From: Clostridiales bacterium
GTDB lineage: Bacteria; Bacillota; Clostridia; Saccharofermentanales; Saccharofermentanaceae
DNA: 64,000 nucleotides
Assembly: GCA_017940895.1 (NCBI GenBank)
Contig: JAGAXM010000005.1
Span: 62,001-126,000, forward strand
Direction: 5' to 3'
Shown one piece after another: positions 24,716-32,084 of the stretch. Position 1 is the stretch's first letter. The number at the start of each line of letters is the position of its first letter. The notes beneath the pieces are model-generated. The model did no database searches. It was not told the origin of the DNA and saw nothing but the letters and a program-made list of their open reading frames with translations. The position numbers were made by a program, and so were the translations under genes.

Positions 24716-25744
24716 GTGGATAAGGCACAATTACACGCTTTTATCGCAAGAGAACAACCCAATATCTGTCAGATCGCAGCGTACCGCGACGGGGTGCCCG
24801 TTTATGCCGACGAGTGGAACGGTTATCGTGATACGGACTGCACGCATATTATGTCTGCGACCAAGAGTATCATGGCGCTGCTGTTCGGTATCGCCGTGGA
24901 CAGAGGCGAGATCACAAGTATAGATGAGAAGGTTCTGACTTACTTTCCGGACTATCATGTCAAGCGAGGCGAGAAGACGATCTATGATGTCACCATCCGC
25001 CATCTGCTTACGATGAGGGCGCCGTACAAGGGTAAGGGCGACCCGTGGTCCAAGGTCTGCGCGAGTAAGAATTGGACGTATTCGTCGTTGGATTTTCTCG
25101 GAGGCCGCGGCGGGATCACGGATGAGTTTAACTACAGGACGGTATGTCTTCATATACTCACGGGGATCCTCTATGAGGCAACCGGAATGAAGACCGTTGA
25201 CTATGCGAACGAGTATCTGTTCAAGCCGCTCGGCATCGCACTTCACGAGAACTATTACGCCAAGTCGGCAGAAGAGCACAAGAACTTTACCATCAGAAAG
25301 GAACCGAAGACGGATGTATGGTTCGCAGACCCTGACGGGCTCGGCACGCCGGGCTACGGGCTATGCATGTGCGCGAAGGATATGGCGAAGATCGGACAGA
25401 TGTGTCTTGATAACGGAGTGTGGGAAGGGAAGAGAATTATATCATCTTCGTGGATAGAAGACATGACCCGCCCGAGAGAGATCGAAGGCCCGATGTGGCG
25501 CGGCATGCAGTACGGGTATCTGTGGTGGATCATCCATCCTGAGAAGAACATCTATGCAGCCATCGGCAACAGCGGCAACGTTATTTACATTAACCCGGAA
25601 CAGAATGTTGTCGTCGCGGTCGCATCCTACTTCAAACCCACGATATTTGACCGTGTTGATTTCATCGAAGAACATATATTGAGATTTTTGAAAGATCAGT
25701 ATAGTGAAACAACTTTAAAGGAATACATAAAGCCTGTGCAGTAG
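24716..25744 (+). CDS. Serine hydrolase, class C beta-lactamase family (cytoplasmic form)
   Basis: A 342-residue protein with a GTG start, placed by AAGGAG nine bases upstream. The SxxK motif is S47-A-T-K50 (IMSATKS). The second motif region reads FNYRTVCLHILTGIL, so the usual YxN is not obvious (YRT), and a late GNSGN replaces HTG/KTG. No signal peptide is present, unlike the paralogue at 9351. Such proteins act as esterases, amidases or peptidases; the substrate is unknown. It is monocistronic, with a hairpin spanning the stop codon. Confidence 0.88.
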   Translation: MDKAQLHAFIAREQPNICQIAAYRDGVPVYADEWNGYRDTDCTHIMSATKSIMALLFGIAVDRGEITSIDEKVLTYFPDYHVKRGEKTIYDVTIRHLLTMRAPYKGKGDPWSKVCASKNWTYSSLDFLGGRGGITDEFNYRTVCLHILTGILYEATGMKTVDYANEYLFKPLGIALHENYYAKSAEEHKNFTIRKEPKTDVWFADPDGLGTPGYGLCMCAKDMAKIGQMCLDNGVWEGKRIISSSWIEDMTRPREIEGPMWRGMQYGYLWWIIHPEKNIYAAIGNSGNVIYINPEQNVVVAVASYFKPTIFDRVDFIEEHILRFLKDQYSETTLKEYIKPVQ

Positions 25745-25757
25745 GTCGCACAGGCTT
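25730..25757. terminator. Hairpin terminator between serine hydrolase and tRNA-Ala
   Basis: Ten-bp stem AAGCCTGTGC (25730-25739) / GCACAGGCTT (25748-25757); the hydrolase stop codon TAG lies in the loop. A T-rich stretch follows on the plus strand. It lies just beyond the 3' end of the tRNA, so it may serve both directions. Confidence 0.65.
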
Positions 25758-25770
25758 TATAAGTGATTTT

Positions 25771-25846
25771 TGGTGGAGACGGGGAGGATCGAACTCCTGA
25801 CCTCTGCAATGCGAATGCAACGCTCTCCCAGCTGAGCTACGCCCCC
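25771..25846 (-). tRNA. tRNA-Ala, anticodon CGC
   Basis: A 76-base cloverleaf with encoded CCA. Acceptor GGGGGCG pairs with CGTCTCC (two G-U), D stem is GCTC/GAGC, anticodon stem TTGCA/TGCAG with loop TTCGCAT (anticodon CGC, U33, A37), and T arm GGAGTTCGATCCTCC. It reads GCG codons. Confidence 0.95.
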
Positions 25847-25896
25847 ATAGCAGATATATTGTATCACAAGGAATCAACAACAGTGCTGATAAATAA

Positions 25897-26757
25897 TCAG
25901 CCCAGGAAATCTATAATATCCTGAAGTTTTTCCCCGGCGAGTTTTCTTCCGGTGTCGTAGACACGCTGAAGCTCGTCGGGGTTCTTCTCGAGAGGCGAGA
26001 TATTAAGAGCTTCCGGCGGACGTAATACGAAAGCCGAGCCCTCATCCTCGCGCACTTTAACGTATGCTTTCTGAGCGTTGTACATGGCAGGACGGTCTTT
26101 CAGCGCCTGAACGAGCTTAGGATACTTGTGTAATGCGGCTGCGATAGCCTTGAAGGCTTTGTACTGATGTTTGGTATAGGTTTCCGGCTGCGTGAGGATA
26201 ACGAGGTTTCTTGTGCAGCCCTGCTTCTCCATAAATTCGAGTGGGATGGAATCGGTGACGCCTCCGTCGAGAAGCTTCTGCCCGTTGATGTCTACGACTC
26301 TTGATGCGATCGGCATGGATGCGGATGCTCGGATCCATTCCATATCTTCCTCGCGGCCGTCTTTAAGAAGATGGTAGACCGGAAGTCCCGTTACAACATC
26401 CGTCGCTACTGCATAGAACTCCATCGGGTCCTCTGCGAAAGTCTTCTTGTCAAAAACATCGAGCTCGTCCGGAAGCTTGTGGTAACAAAAATCCGCCCCG
26501 TAAAGATCGCCCGTAAACAGCAGGGAGCGGTAGCTTTTATATCTCCAGTTGTCCGCGTATTCTTTGTTGTATCTTACGGCACGCCCTATCTGGTGCGACT
26601 TGTAATTACATCCGAAAGCGGCACCCGCGGAAACACCGGCAGCCTTGTCGAAAACAATCCCGTTTTCCATGAGCACATCAAGTATGCCCGCAGTAAAAAG
26701 ACCGCGCATAGCGCCGCCTTCGAGAACCAGTCCTTTGAGTTTCCCATTATCAGTCAT
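25897..26757 (-). CDS. Patatin-like phospholipase
   Basis: A 286-residue cytoplasmic serine acyl hydrolase. The oxyanion motif is LEGGAMRGLF, the nucleophile elbow GVSAGAAFG (S43) and the catalytic Asp motif LDGGVTDSIP (DGG), the Ser-Asp dyad of the patatin/RssA-YjjU group. The start at 26757 is chosen because a full promoter (TTGTCA, 17 bases, TATGAT) ends seven bases before this ATG; longer in-frame starts (26769, TTG 26793) lie inside the promoter. The mRNA would be leaderless. It is divergent from the zinc importer operon and its -35 box overlaps that of the importer. Confidence 0.92.
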   Translation of the reverse strand: MTDNGKLKGLVLEGGAMRGLFTAGILDVLMENGIVFDKAAGVSAGAAFGCNYKSHQIGRAVRYNKEYADNWRYKSYRSLLFTGDLYGADFCYHKLPDELDVFDKKTFAEDPMEFYAVATDVVTGLPVYHLLKDGREEDMEWIRASASMPIASRVVDINGQKLLDGGVTDSIPLEFMEKQGCTRNLVILTQPETYTKHQYKAFKAIAAALHKYPKLVQALKDRPAMYNAQKAYVKVREDEGSAFVLRPPEALNISPLEKNPDELQRVYDTGRKLAGEKLQDIIDFLG

Positions 26758-26764
26758 GCGATTA

Positions 26765-26793
26765 ATCATACTGGCATGGGCTGTAATTGACAA
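26765..26793 (-). promoter_or_regulatory. Promoter of the patatin gene
   Basis: On the minus strand: TTGTCA (complement of 26788-26793), 17-base spacer, TATGAT (complement of 26765-26770), then seven bases to ATG. Near-consensus sigma-A promoter without room for a leader. Confidence 0.7.
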
Positions 26794-26815
26794 TGCCTTT
26801 GGGCATCCTTAAAAT
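26787..26815 (+). promoter_or_regulatory. Promoter of the zinc-type ABC importer
   Basis: TTGACA (26787-26792), 17-base spacer, TAAAAT (26810-26815). ATG 26826 lies ten bases further, so the leader would be only a few bases. An inverted repeat ATGCC-TTTG-GGCAT (26793-26806) sits in the spacer as a possible operator. The -35 box overlaps that of the divergent patatin promoter. Confidence 0.7.
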
Positions 26816-26825
26816 TACTTTTATT

Positions 26826-27719
26826 ATGAAGATTTCAAAGAAAACAGTATCTGTCATCCTTTCCGCGGCACTTATGCTGCCTGCTGTTTCCTGCGCGAAT
26901 GAGCCTGCCGGACGCGAAGATGACGGGAAATTTAACATAGTTACATCTTTTTACCCGATGCAGATCCTGGTTATGAATGTAGCCGGAGGGATCGACGGGG
27001 TCACTGTCGAGTGCATGTCGGATCCCAATATCGGATGCATACATGATCATGTCTTTACCACGGATGATTTAAGAAAAGTCGAGGATGCCGATGTCTATGT
27101 GGAGAACGGTCTGGAACTCGAGACTTTTAACGATCAGCTTCTGAACGCCTATCCTGATCTTACGATCATCGAGGCTGCTTCCGATGTTACGGATGCTCCC
27201 GAAGATGAGGGAGAAGTCAACGGTCACGTCTGGACGAGCATCGACGATTACATCATCGAGATAAGAACCGTAAGTGCAGCATTAAGCGAAGCCGATCCCG
27301 AGCATGCTTCGGAATATGAAGCCAACGCTGAAGAGTATATCGGTAAGATAGAGCAGTTAAGATCCGGGTATGAAGATCAGATTGCCGCTGCTGAAGGCAT
27401 GAGTGTGCTTGTCGTAGACGAGACACTGCCTTCTTTCTGTGAGTGGCTCGGGCTTGATTACAGGGTGGTTGGGACTGACCATGAGCAGTCCGCTCTTTCC
27501 GCAGGTGACATCGCCGATATTATCGACTGGATGAACGGAAACGGCGTAACGGTTATATTCGTAAGCGCTGACAGTGATGCAGGAATCGCAGATTCGATCG
27601 CGGCTGAGATTGGCGGTTCCATATTCGAGTTCAATACGTGCATGACCGGAGAGGTTTATGCCGATGCCTATATTGATCAGATGGGAAATAACCTCGAACT
27701 GCTACAGTATCTGGGATAA
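26826..27719 (+). CDS. Zinc/manganese ABC transporter substrate-binding lipoprotein (ZnuA-like)
   Basis: A 297-residue lipoprotein with signal peptide and lipobox ending at AVSC (Cys23). It has the cluster A-I metal-binding fold: FYPMQIL at the start of the mature domain, then putative ligands in IHDHVF, GHVW and TDHEQS and an acidic C-terminal residue region. It delivers Zn2+ (or Mn2+) to the permease encoded downstream. ATG 26826 is the start; the frame can be extended to a TTG at 26787, but that TTG is the -35 hexamer. The leader is almost absent. It is the first gene of a three-gene operon. Confidence 0.92.
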   Translation: MKISKKTVSVILSAALMLPAVSCANEPAGREDDGKFNIVTSFYPMQILVMNVAGGIDGVTVECMSDPNIGCIHDHVFTTDDLRKVEDADVYVENGLELETFNDQLLNAYPDLTIIEAASDVTDAPEDEGEVNGHVWTSIDDYIIEIRTVSAALSEADPEHASEYEANAEEYIGKIEQLRSGYEDQIAAAEGMSVLVVDETLPSFCEWLGLDYRVVGTDHEQSALSAGDIADIIDWMNGNGVTVIFVSADSDAGIADSIAAEIGGSIFEFNTCMTGEVYADAYIDQMGNNLELLQYLG

Positions 27720-27724
27720 ATAAT

Positions 27725-28486
27725 ATGTCTGAACACGCTCACAAACTTAAGGATTCCTGCCACGAGCACTGTCACTGCATTAAGATCAATGACTTAAGCG
27801 TAAGCTTCGGCGATGAGAAGGTGCTCGATGACGTAAGCCTGCACATGCACTGCGGCGAGCTTACGGTCATTATCGGTCAGAACGGAGCGGGTAAATCCAC
27901 GCTGCTTCGTGCCATCTTGGGACAGATCCCTCATGAAGGTAACATCGAGTTCAAAGAGACAAAGACCGGCAACATAAGCAATGTTATGAAAATCGGATAT
28001 GTTCCGCAGACGCTTAATATCGAGCGCGAACTGCCGATGACTGTATACGATCTTTTCGCGACATTTATCTCGAAGTATCCCGTGTGGCTTCCGAAGAACA
28101 GGAAGCTCTACGCGAAGATAAGAGAGCAGCTTAAGCTGTTCTCCGTAGAGGACTGTATCGACAAGCAGGTAGGTAAGCTCTCGGGAGGTCAATTGCAGCG
28201 CGTGATGCTGTCGATCGCGGTAACGCCCATGCCGGACCTTCTTATCCTTGACGAGCCCGTATCCGGTATCGACGAGAATGGCGTAAGGGATTTCTACAGA
28301 CTTGTAGACGAGATGAAGCATAAGCATGACCTGGCTGTGCTCCTCGTATCGCATGATCTCGAACTCGTTCGTAAGTATGCTGACAAAGTCGTTCTTCTGG
28401 ATAACACCATACTGTGTCAGGGAACACCTTCTGAGGTGTTTGAGAACGACAGCTTTAAGAAAGTATTCGGAGGAGGTGTGCTGTAA
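27725..28486 (+). CDS. Zinc-type ABC transporter ATPase (ZnuC-like)
   Basis: A 253-residue ATPase. Walker A is GQNGAGKST, the signature motif LSGGQLQRVML and Walker B LLILDEP, followed by a switch His in SHDLELV. The first 20 residues are rich in His and Cys (HAHK...CHEHCHC), an uncommon extension that could bind the transported metal. It begins five bases after the binding-protein gene and its stop overlaps the permease start (TAATG). Confidence 0.93.
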   Translation: MSEHAHKLKDSCHEHCHCIKINDLSVSFGDEKVLDDVSLHMHCGELTVIIGQNGAGKSTLLRAILGQIPHEGNIEFKETKTGNISNVMKIGYVPQTLNIERELPMTVYDLFATFISKYPVWLPKNRKLYAKIREQLKLFSVEDCIDKQVGKLSGGQLQRVMLSIAVTPMPDLLILDEPVSGIDENGVRDFYRLVDEMKHKHDLAVLLVSHDLELVRKYADKVVLLDNTILCQGTPSEVFENDSFKKVFGGGVL

Positions 28487-29289
28487 TGGATTTTCTTGAG
28501 TATGCCTTCATGCGTAATGCGCTCCTCGCGATCCTGATCTCTTCGCCTATCTTTGCGCTGCTCGGAACTTTGGTAGTAAATAAGAAGATGGCGTTCTTCT
28601 CAGATGCGATAGGACACTCGGCTTTATGCGGCATTGCGGTAGGTGTGGTGTTCGGTTTCACGAGCAGATCGGTATCCATGGTTATCTTCGCGATACTTTT
28701 CTCGGTATTGCTGAACTTCGTCAAAGACCGCACAACTTACGGTGCGGATACCATCATAAGTGTTTTCGCTTCGGTGGCGATGTCCCTGGGTCTTGTCCTG
28801 TTAAGCAGGGGAGGAACATTCAACAAGTATTCGTCATATCTGGTAGGCGATATCCTGAGTATCACACAGACGGAGATCATCTCGCTCGCGGTGTGTCTGG
28901 TGCTGGTTATCGTCTTCTGGCTGTTCTCGTACAACGCACTTTCATCCGATAACCTTAACCGCGATCTTGCCAGGAGCAAGGGCATTAACGGTAAGCTGTA
29001 TGATTATATCTTCTCGGCTTTCATCGCGGTCGTTATCATGTTCTCGATAAGATGGATAGGAATCCTTCTTATCAATTCGCTGATCATTCTTCCTGCGGCT
29101 GCAAGCCGTAATATCTCCCGCAACACACGTGAATACCATCTGTGGTCTGTCATCTTCTCTGTGGCTGCGGGTATCGCGGGAATACTTGTGTCGTACTACA
29201 CGGGAGCTCCTTCGGGACCGATGATAGTGCTTCTGCTCGGAGGAACATTCTTTATAACATTTACAGTTCATTCTTTCGGCAAGGAATAA
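28486..29289 (+). CDS. Zinc-type ABC transporter permease (ZnuB-like)
   Basis: A 267-residue ABC-3 family permease with about eight hydrophobic helices. It has FSDAIGHSALCGIAVG near residue 40 and SLIILPAAASRN, both typical of metal importer permeases. It completes the binding protein-ATPase-permease set. The start overlaps the ATPase stop by one base. Confidence 0.93.
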   Translation: MDFLEYAFMRNALLAILISSPIFALLGTLVVNKKMAFFSDAIGHSALCGIAVGVVFGFTSRSVSMVIFAILFSVLLNFVKDRTTYGADTIISVFASVAMSLGLVLLSRGGTFNKYSSYLVGDILSITQTEIISLAVCLVLVIVFWLFSYNALSSDNLNRDLARSKGINGKLYDYIFSAFIAVVIMFSIRWIGILLINSLIILPAAASRNISRNTREYHLWSVIFSVAAGIAGILVSYYTGAPSGPMIVLLLGGTFFITFTVHSFGKE

Positions 29290-29293
29290 GGAT

Positions 29294-30181
29294 ATGAAGG
29301 TTCTCGAGAAGTACAATATCGAGCCGGTTAAGATGCTGTGGATGATAGTCGCAGGCGTCGTATCCGCATTCGGTATCACGTGTTTCCTGTCGCCCATGCA
29401 TCTGTATGACAGCGGCATCGCCGGAACGTCGCTTCTCCTGTCGCAGCTGACACCCCCGTGGTGCAGTCTGTCGCTGTTCCTTGTGATACTTAATGTTCCG
29501 CTGATGCTCTACGGACTTAAGAAACAGGGTGTGGCTTTCACGGTCTATTCGGTATTCGCTGTAGTGGTCTATTCGGTAACTGCTCTGATCATCGAATATG
29601 AGACGAATCTTGAGTCAGGGTCGCCGATTGCAGGGACTGATATTCTCCTGTGTGCGGTATTCGGCGGACTTATATGCGGCGCCGGATCGGGTATTGCGGT
29701 AAGAAACGGCGGAGCCATAGACGGAATCGAAGTTATGGCAGTTATATTCGCGAAGTCCCTGAACCTTACCGTAGGTACATTCATGATGATCTACAACATC
29801 TGTCTGTATATTATCTGCGGCTTGATCTTCCAAAGCTGGGTCCTGCCTTTATATTCAATAGTTACTTATTATGTAGCGCTTAATACGATCGACTTTATCG
29901 CAGAAGGTCTCGACAGATCCAAATCTGTCATGATCATTACCGAAAAGGGAGATGAAGTATCCAAGGTGCTGATGAAAGAATTCGGTTCCGGTACGACGAT
30001 AATACCTGCCAAGGGAGGCTTCACTTCCAAGGAGAGAACTGTCGTTTATTTTGTCGTTAACAGGTTTCAGATCGCACGTATGAGACAGCTCGTTCACAGG
30101 GCAGATCCTCATGCATATTTGACTATCTCGGAAGTAGCTGACATCTATAAGTCTGAGCAAGGGCAAACAGGCAATAAATAA
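29294..30181 (+). CDS. YitT-family membrane protein (DUF2179 C-terminal domain)
   Basis: A 295-residue protein with five to six helices over residues 15-195 (motifs GIAGTSLLLSQ and GSGIAVRNGGAIDGIEVMAV are diagnostic) and a C-terminal cytoplasmic DUF2179 domain (about 208-285, SVMIITEKGDEVSKVL...GFTSKERTVVYFVV). The function is unknown in the family. It starts five bases after the metal permease and probably belongs to that transcript. Confidence 0.93.
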   Translation: MKVLEKYNIEPVKMLWMIVAGVVSAFGITCFLSPMHLYDSGIAGTSLLLSQLTPPWCSLSLFLVILNVPLMLYGLKKQGVAFTVYSVFAVVVYSVTALIIEYETNLESGSPIAGTDILLCAVFGGLICGAGSGIAVRNGGAIDGIEVMAVIFAKSLNLTVGTFMMIYNICLYIICGLIFQSWVLPLYSIVTYYVALNTIDFIAEGLDRSKSVMIITEKGDEVSKVLMKEFGSGTTIIPAKGGFTSKERTVVYFVVNRFQIARMRQLVHRADPHAYLTISEVADIYKSEQGQTGNK

Positions 30182-30236
30182 GGGTTTTTACCGCATTTTT
30201 TCGCCAATTTGCCAAAAGCCACGCACCCCCTTACGA

Positions 30237-30245
30237 TGCTATAAT
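30237..30245 (+). promoter_or_regulatory. Extended -10 promoter of the CarD gene
   Basis: TGCTATAAT at 30237-30245. Inverted repeats GCCACG (30218-30223) and CGTGGC (30251-30256) flank it and may be an operator. Confidence 0.6.
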
Positions 30246-30318
30246 TTACACGTGGCATTTTTCGCCTGATCTATCTAATTTTCGTTTGTATTTTTATCAT
30301 AAAGAAAGAGGACAGAGT

Positions 30319-30834
30319 ATGAGCTTTTCGAAGGGAGAAACTGTAGTTTACGGCGGCAGCGGTGTATGCGAGATCGACGATATCAAGGATGTTCGTTTTT
30401 ATCATGAGCGTCCACAGAAGTATTACATCCTGAAGCCCCTGTTTGTTAATCAGGCTCAGGTAGTATACGTTCCCTGTAACAACGAGAAGCTTACTTCCAA
30501 GATAAAGCCCGTTATCACCAAGAAGGAAGCATTGGAGCTTATCCACAGCATCGATGACAATTCCGTAGAGTGGATCGAGGACAGGAATGCGCGCAAGGAA
30601 GTCTTCAACGGACTTTTGAGCAGCGGTGACCGTAAGAATATCATTGATCTTATCAGTACTATCTGTGCCAAGAGGAAGATGCTCGAGGAAGAGGGCAAGA
30701 GTCTTAATCAGCAGGATGAGAAGATCCTTACCGATGCACAGAGACGCATGGACGCAGAGTTCGCAGTAGCGCTCGGTATGGAGATTCATCAGATCCCCGA
30801 GTTTATAGAAGAAGAGAAAGCCAAAGTAAGCTGA
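30319..30834 (+). CDS. CarD-family transcriptional regulator
   Basis: A 171-residue protein. The N-terminal CarD/CdnL/TRCF RNA polymerase interaction domain covers about 1-60 (FSKGETVVYGGSGVCEIDDI), followed by an all-helical C-terminal domain. Such proteins bind the RNA polymerase beta subunit and stabilise open complexes at promoters. ATG 30319 is taken as the start because AAAGAGGAC precedes it. It lies just upstream of the aro attenuator; no terminator is visible between them. Confidence 0.92.
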   Translation: MSFSKGETVVYGGSGVCEIDDIKDVRFYHERPQKYYILKPLFVNQAQVVYVPCNNEKLTSKIKPVITKKEALELIHSIDDNSVEWIEDRNARKEVFNGLLSSGDRKNIIDLISTICAKRKMLEEEGKSLNQQDEKILTDAQRRMDAEFAVALGMEIHQIPEFIEEEKAKVS

Positions 30835-30850
30835 TATATATAATTTCCGC

Positions 30851-30879
30851 TTGACATTCTTTTGTTAAGTGTGTTTAAT
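30851..30879 (+). promoter_or_regulatory. Promoter of the aromatic amino acid operon
   Basis: Consensus -35 TTGACA (30851-30856), 17-base spacer, -10 TTTAAT (30874-30879). The leader-peptide ATG follows after seven bases, so transcription is predicted to begin at or one base before its start codon. Confidence 0.75.
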
Positions 30880-30886
30880 TAACGGC

Positions 30887-30949
30887 ATGAACAAGAAGTT
30901 TTACGCATTTGCATACAACTATTATTACTACTTTACGAACGTGAAGTAA
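30887..30949 (+). CDS. Phe/Tyr-rich leader peptide of the aro operon attenuator
   Basis: A 20-codon frame, ATG 30887 to TAA 30947-30949, with core FYAFAYNYYYYF: three Phe and six Tyr codons, four of the Tyr consecutive (30920-30931). It immediately precedes an antiterminator/terminator pair and the aro genes, so it has the layout of a ribosome-stalling attenuator peptide responding to charged tRNA-Phe/tRNA-Tyr. It has no ribosome binding site and the -10 box is seven bases upstream, so it is probably translated from a leaderless transcript. Confidence 0.85.
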   Translation: MNKKFYAFAYNYYYYFTNVK

Positions 30950-31034
30950 GAGTGGTTTGTGCAAGGAAGAAAGTCTTGGGATTAATTGATTAAGCTGATC
31001 AGGCGCCGCACGAATCACTCGGGCGGCGCTTTTT
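30950..31034 (+). promoter_or_regulatory. Transcription attenuator: antiterminator and intrinsic terminator
   Basis: Terminator stem GCGCCGC (31003-31009) / GCGGCGC (31023-31029) is followed by five T (31030-31034). The competing helix pairs 30950-30962 (GAGTGGTTTGTGC) with 31008-31020 (GCACGAATCACTC): 13 contiguous pairs including two G-U. It consumes the end of the terminator's 5' arm and its entire loop. Strand 2 begins at the base after the leader stop codon. A ribosome finishing the peptide would mask it and allow termination; one stalled at the Tyr codons would leave it free. Confidence 0.85.
31003..31034 (+). terminator. Attenuator terminator hairpin
   Basis: Seven-bp pure GC stem with a 13-base loop and a T5 tract, between the leader peptide and DAHP synthase. 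Confidence 0.88.
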
Positions 31035-31085
31035 ACTGCCGCCGGAGGAGGAAGGCGCCGGACAAACATCTAGGAGGATGAACAC

Positions 31086-32084
31086 ATGATTGCAGTACTT
31101 AAGGAAACAGCGACAGAGCAGCAGATTACGAATCTCGTTAACTGGTTCGAGTCACAGGGCCTGAAGGTTAACCGCTCACAGGGTGACTTCGTTACGATCT
31201 TAGGCCTCATCGGCGACACAACAAAGATCGATATTGATCTTTTAAGAGGTCTCGACATCATCGACAACGTAATGAGGATTTCCGAGCCGTTCAAGAAGGC
31301 CAACAGGAAGTTCCACCCTGAAGATTCCATTGTCGATATCGGAGGCGTAAAGATCGGCGGAGGCAATTTCGCTGTTATGGCAGGTCCCTGCTCCGTAGAG
31401 AACGAAGAGCAGATCATCGAGACTGCCAAGGCTGTTAAGGCTGCAGGCGCTACGCTCTTAAGAGGCGGTGCTTACAAGCCCAGAACTTCTCCTTACGACT
31501 TCCAGGGACTCCATGAGGAAGGCATCAGGCTTCTTATCAAGGCTAGAGAGATCACAGGTCTTCCCATCGTATCCGAGATCATGAGCCCCGATCAGATCCC
31601 TGTCTTCGAGGATGTCGACTGTCTGCAGGTAGGTGCAAGAAACATGCAGAACTTCGACCTTCTCAAAGCCATCGGTAAGACAAACAAGCCTGTACTTCTT
31701 AAAAGAGGTCTCTCCGCTACAATCAAGGAGTGGCTCATGAGCGCAGAGTACATCATGTCCGAGGGTAACCCCAACGTAATCCTCTGCGAGAGAGGTATCA
31801 GAACATACGAGACATACACAAGAAATACTTTCGACGTAAGTGCCATCTCCGCTTTGAAGGAGCTCACACATCTTCCTGTTGTCGGAGATCCTTCCCACGC
31901 TACAGGTAAGGTATCGCTCATCAAGCCTATGGCTATGGCAGCTGTAGTATCCGGTGCGGACGGACTCGAGATCGAGGTTCATAACTGCCCTAAGAAGGCT
32001 CTGTCCGATGCGGCACAGCAGTTAACACCCGAGCAGTTCGTCGGCGTAATGAAGGATATCGAGAAGGCAAGGAGCATACTCTGA
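31086..32084 (+). CDS. aroF: 3-deoxy-7-phosphoheptulonate synthase (DAHP synthase, type I-beta)
   Basis: A 332-residue enzyme joining phosphoenolpyruvate and erythrose-4-phosphate, the first step of the shikimate pathway. Residues 1-68 form the ferredoxin-like regulatory domain of the Thermotoga/AroF type. The catalytic barrel has MAGPCSVE, GGAYKPRTSPYDFQG, VGARNMQN, LLKRG and GDPSHATG. The N-terminal domain is the usual site of feedback inhibition by Tyr or Phe. ATG 31086 is preceded by AGGAGG. It is the first structural gene after the attenuator. Confidence 0.97.
   Translation: MIAVLKETATEQQITNLVNWFESQGLKVNRSQGDFVTILGLIGDTTKIDIDLLRGLDIIDNVMRISEPFKKANRKFHPEDSIVDIGGVKIGGGNFAVMAGPCSVENEEQIIETAKAVKAAGATLLRGGAYKPRTSPYDFQGLHEEGIRLLIKAREITGLPIVSEIMSPDQIPVFEDVDCLQVGARNMQNFDLLKAIGKTNKPVLLKRGLSATIKEWLMSAEYIMSEGNPNVILCERGIRTYETYTRNTFDVSAISALKELTHLPVVGDPSHATGKVSLIKPMAMAAVVSGADGLEIEVHNCPKKALSDAAQQLTPEQFVGVMKDIEKARSIL

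Noticed and set aside
25885..25901. Hairpin GCTGAT/ATCAGC at the patatin stop codon as a terminator
   Set aside because: Only six AT-rich base pairs and no U-run on the minus strand; too weak to call.
26787..26825. N-terminal extension of the zinc-binding lipoprotein to TTG 26787
   Set aside because: The TTG is the -35 hexamer and the extension would spoil the signal peptide; ATG 26826 gives a normal lipoprotein signal.
30875..31069. Minus-strand 64-codon frame over the aro leader
   Set aside because: It runs through the promoter, leader peptide and attenuator hairpin, has no ribosome binding site and a composition unlike protein; the plus-strand regulatory reading explains the sequence.
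30835..31085. T-box or other riboswitch upstream of aroF
   Set aside because: No T-box sequence or long structured leader is present; the short leader ORF and paired strands explain the region.
31078..31089. Mini-frame ATG AAC ACA TGA overlapping the aroF start
   Set aside because: Three codons directly abutting AGGAGG, too close for initiation; the ribosome binding site fits ATG 31086.
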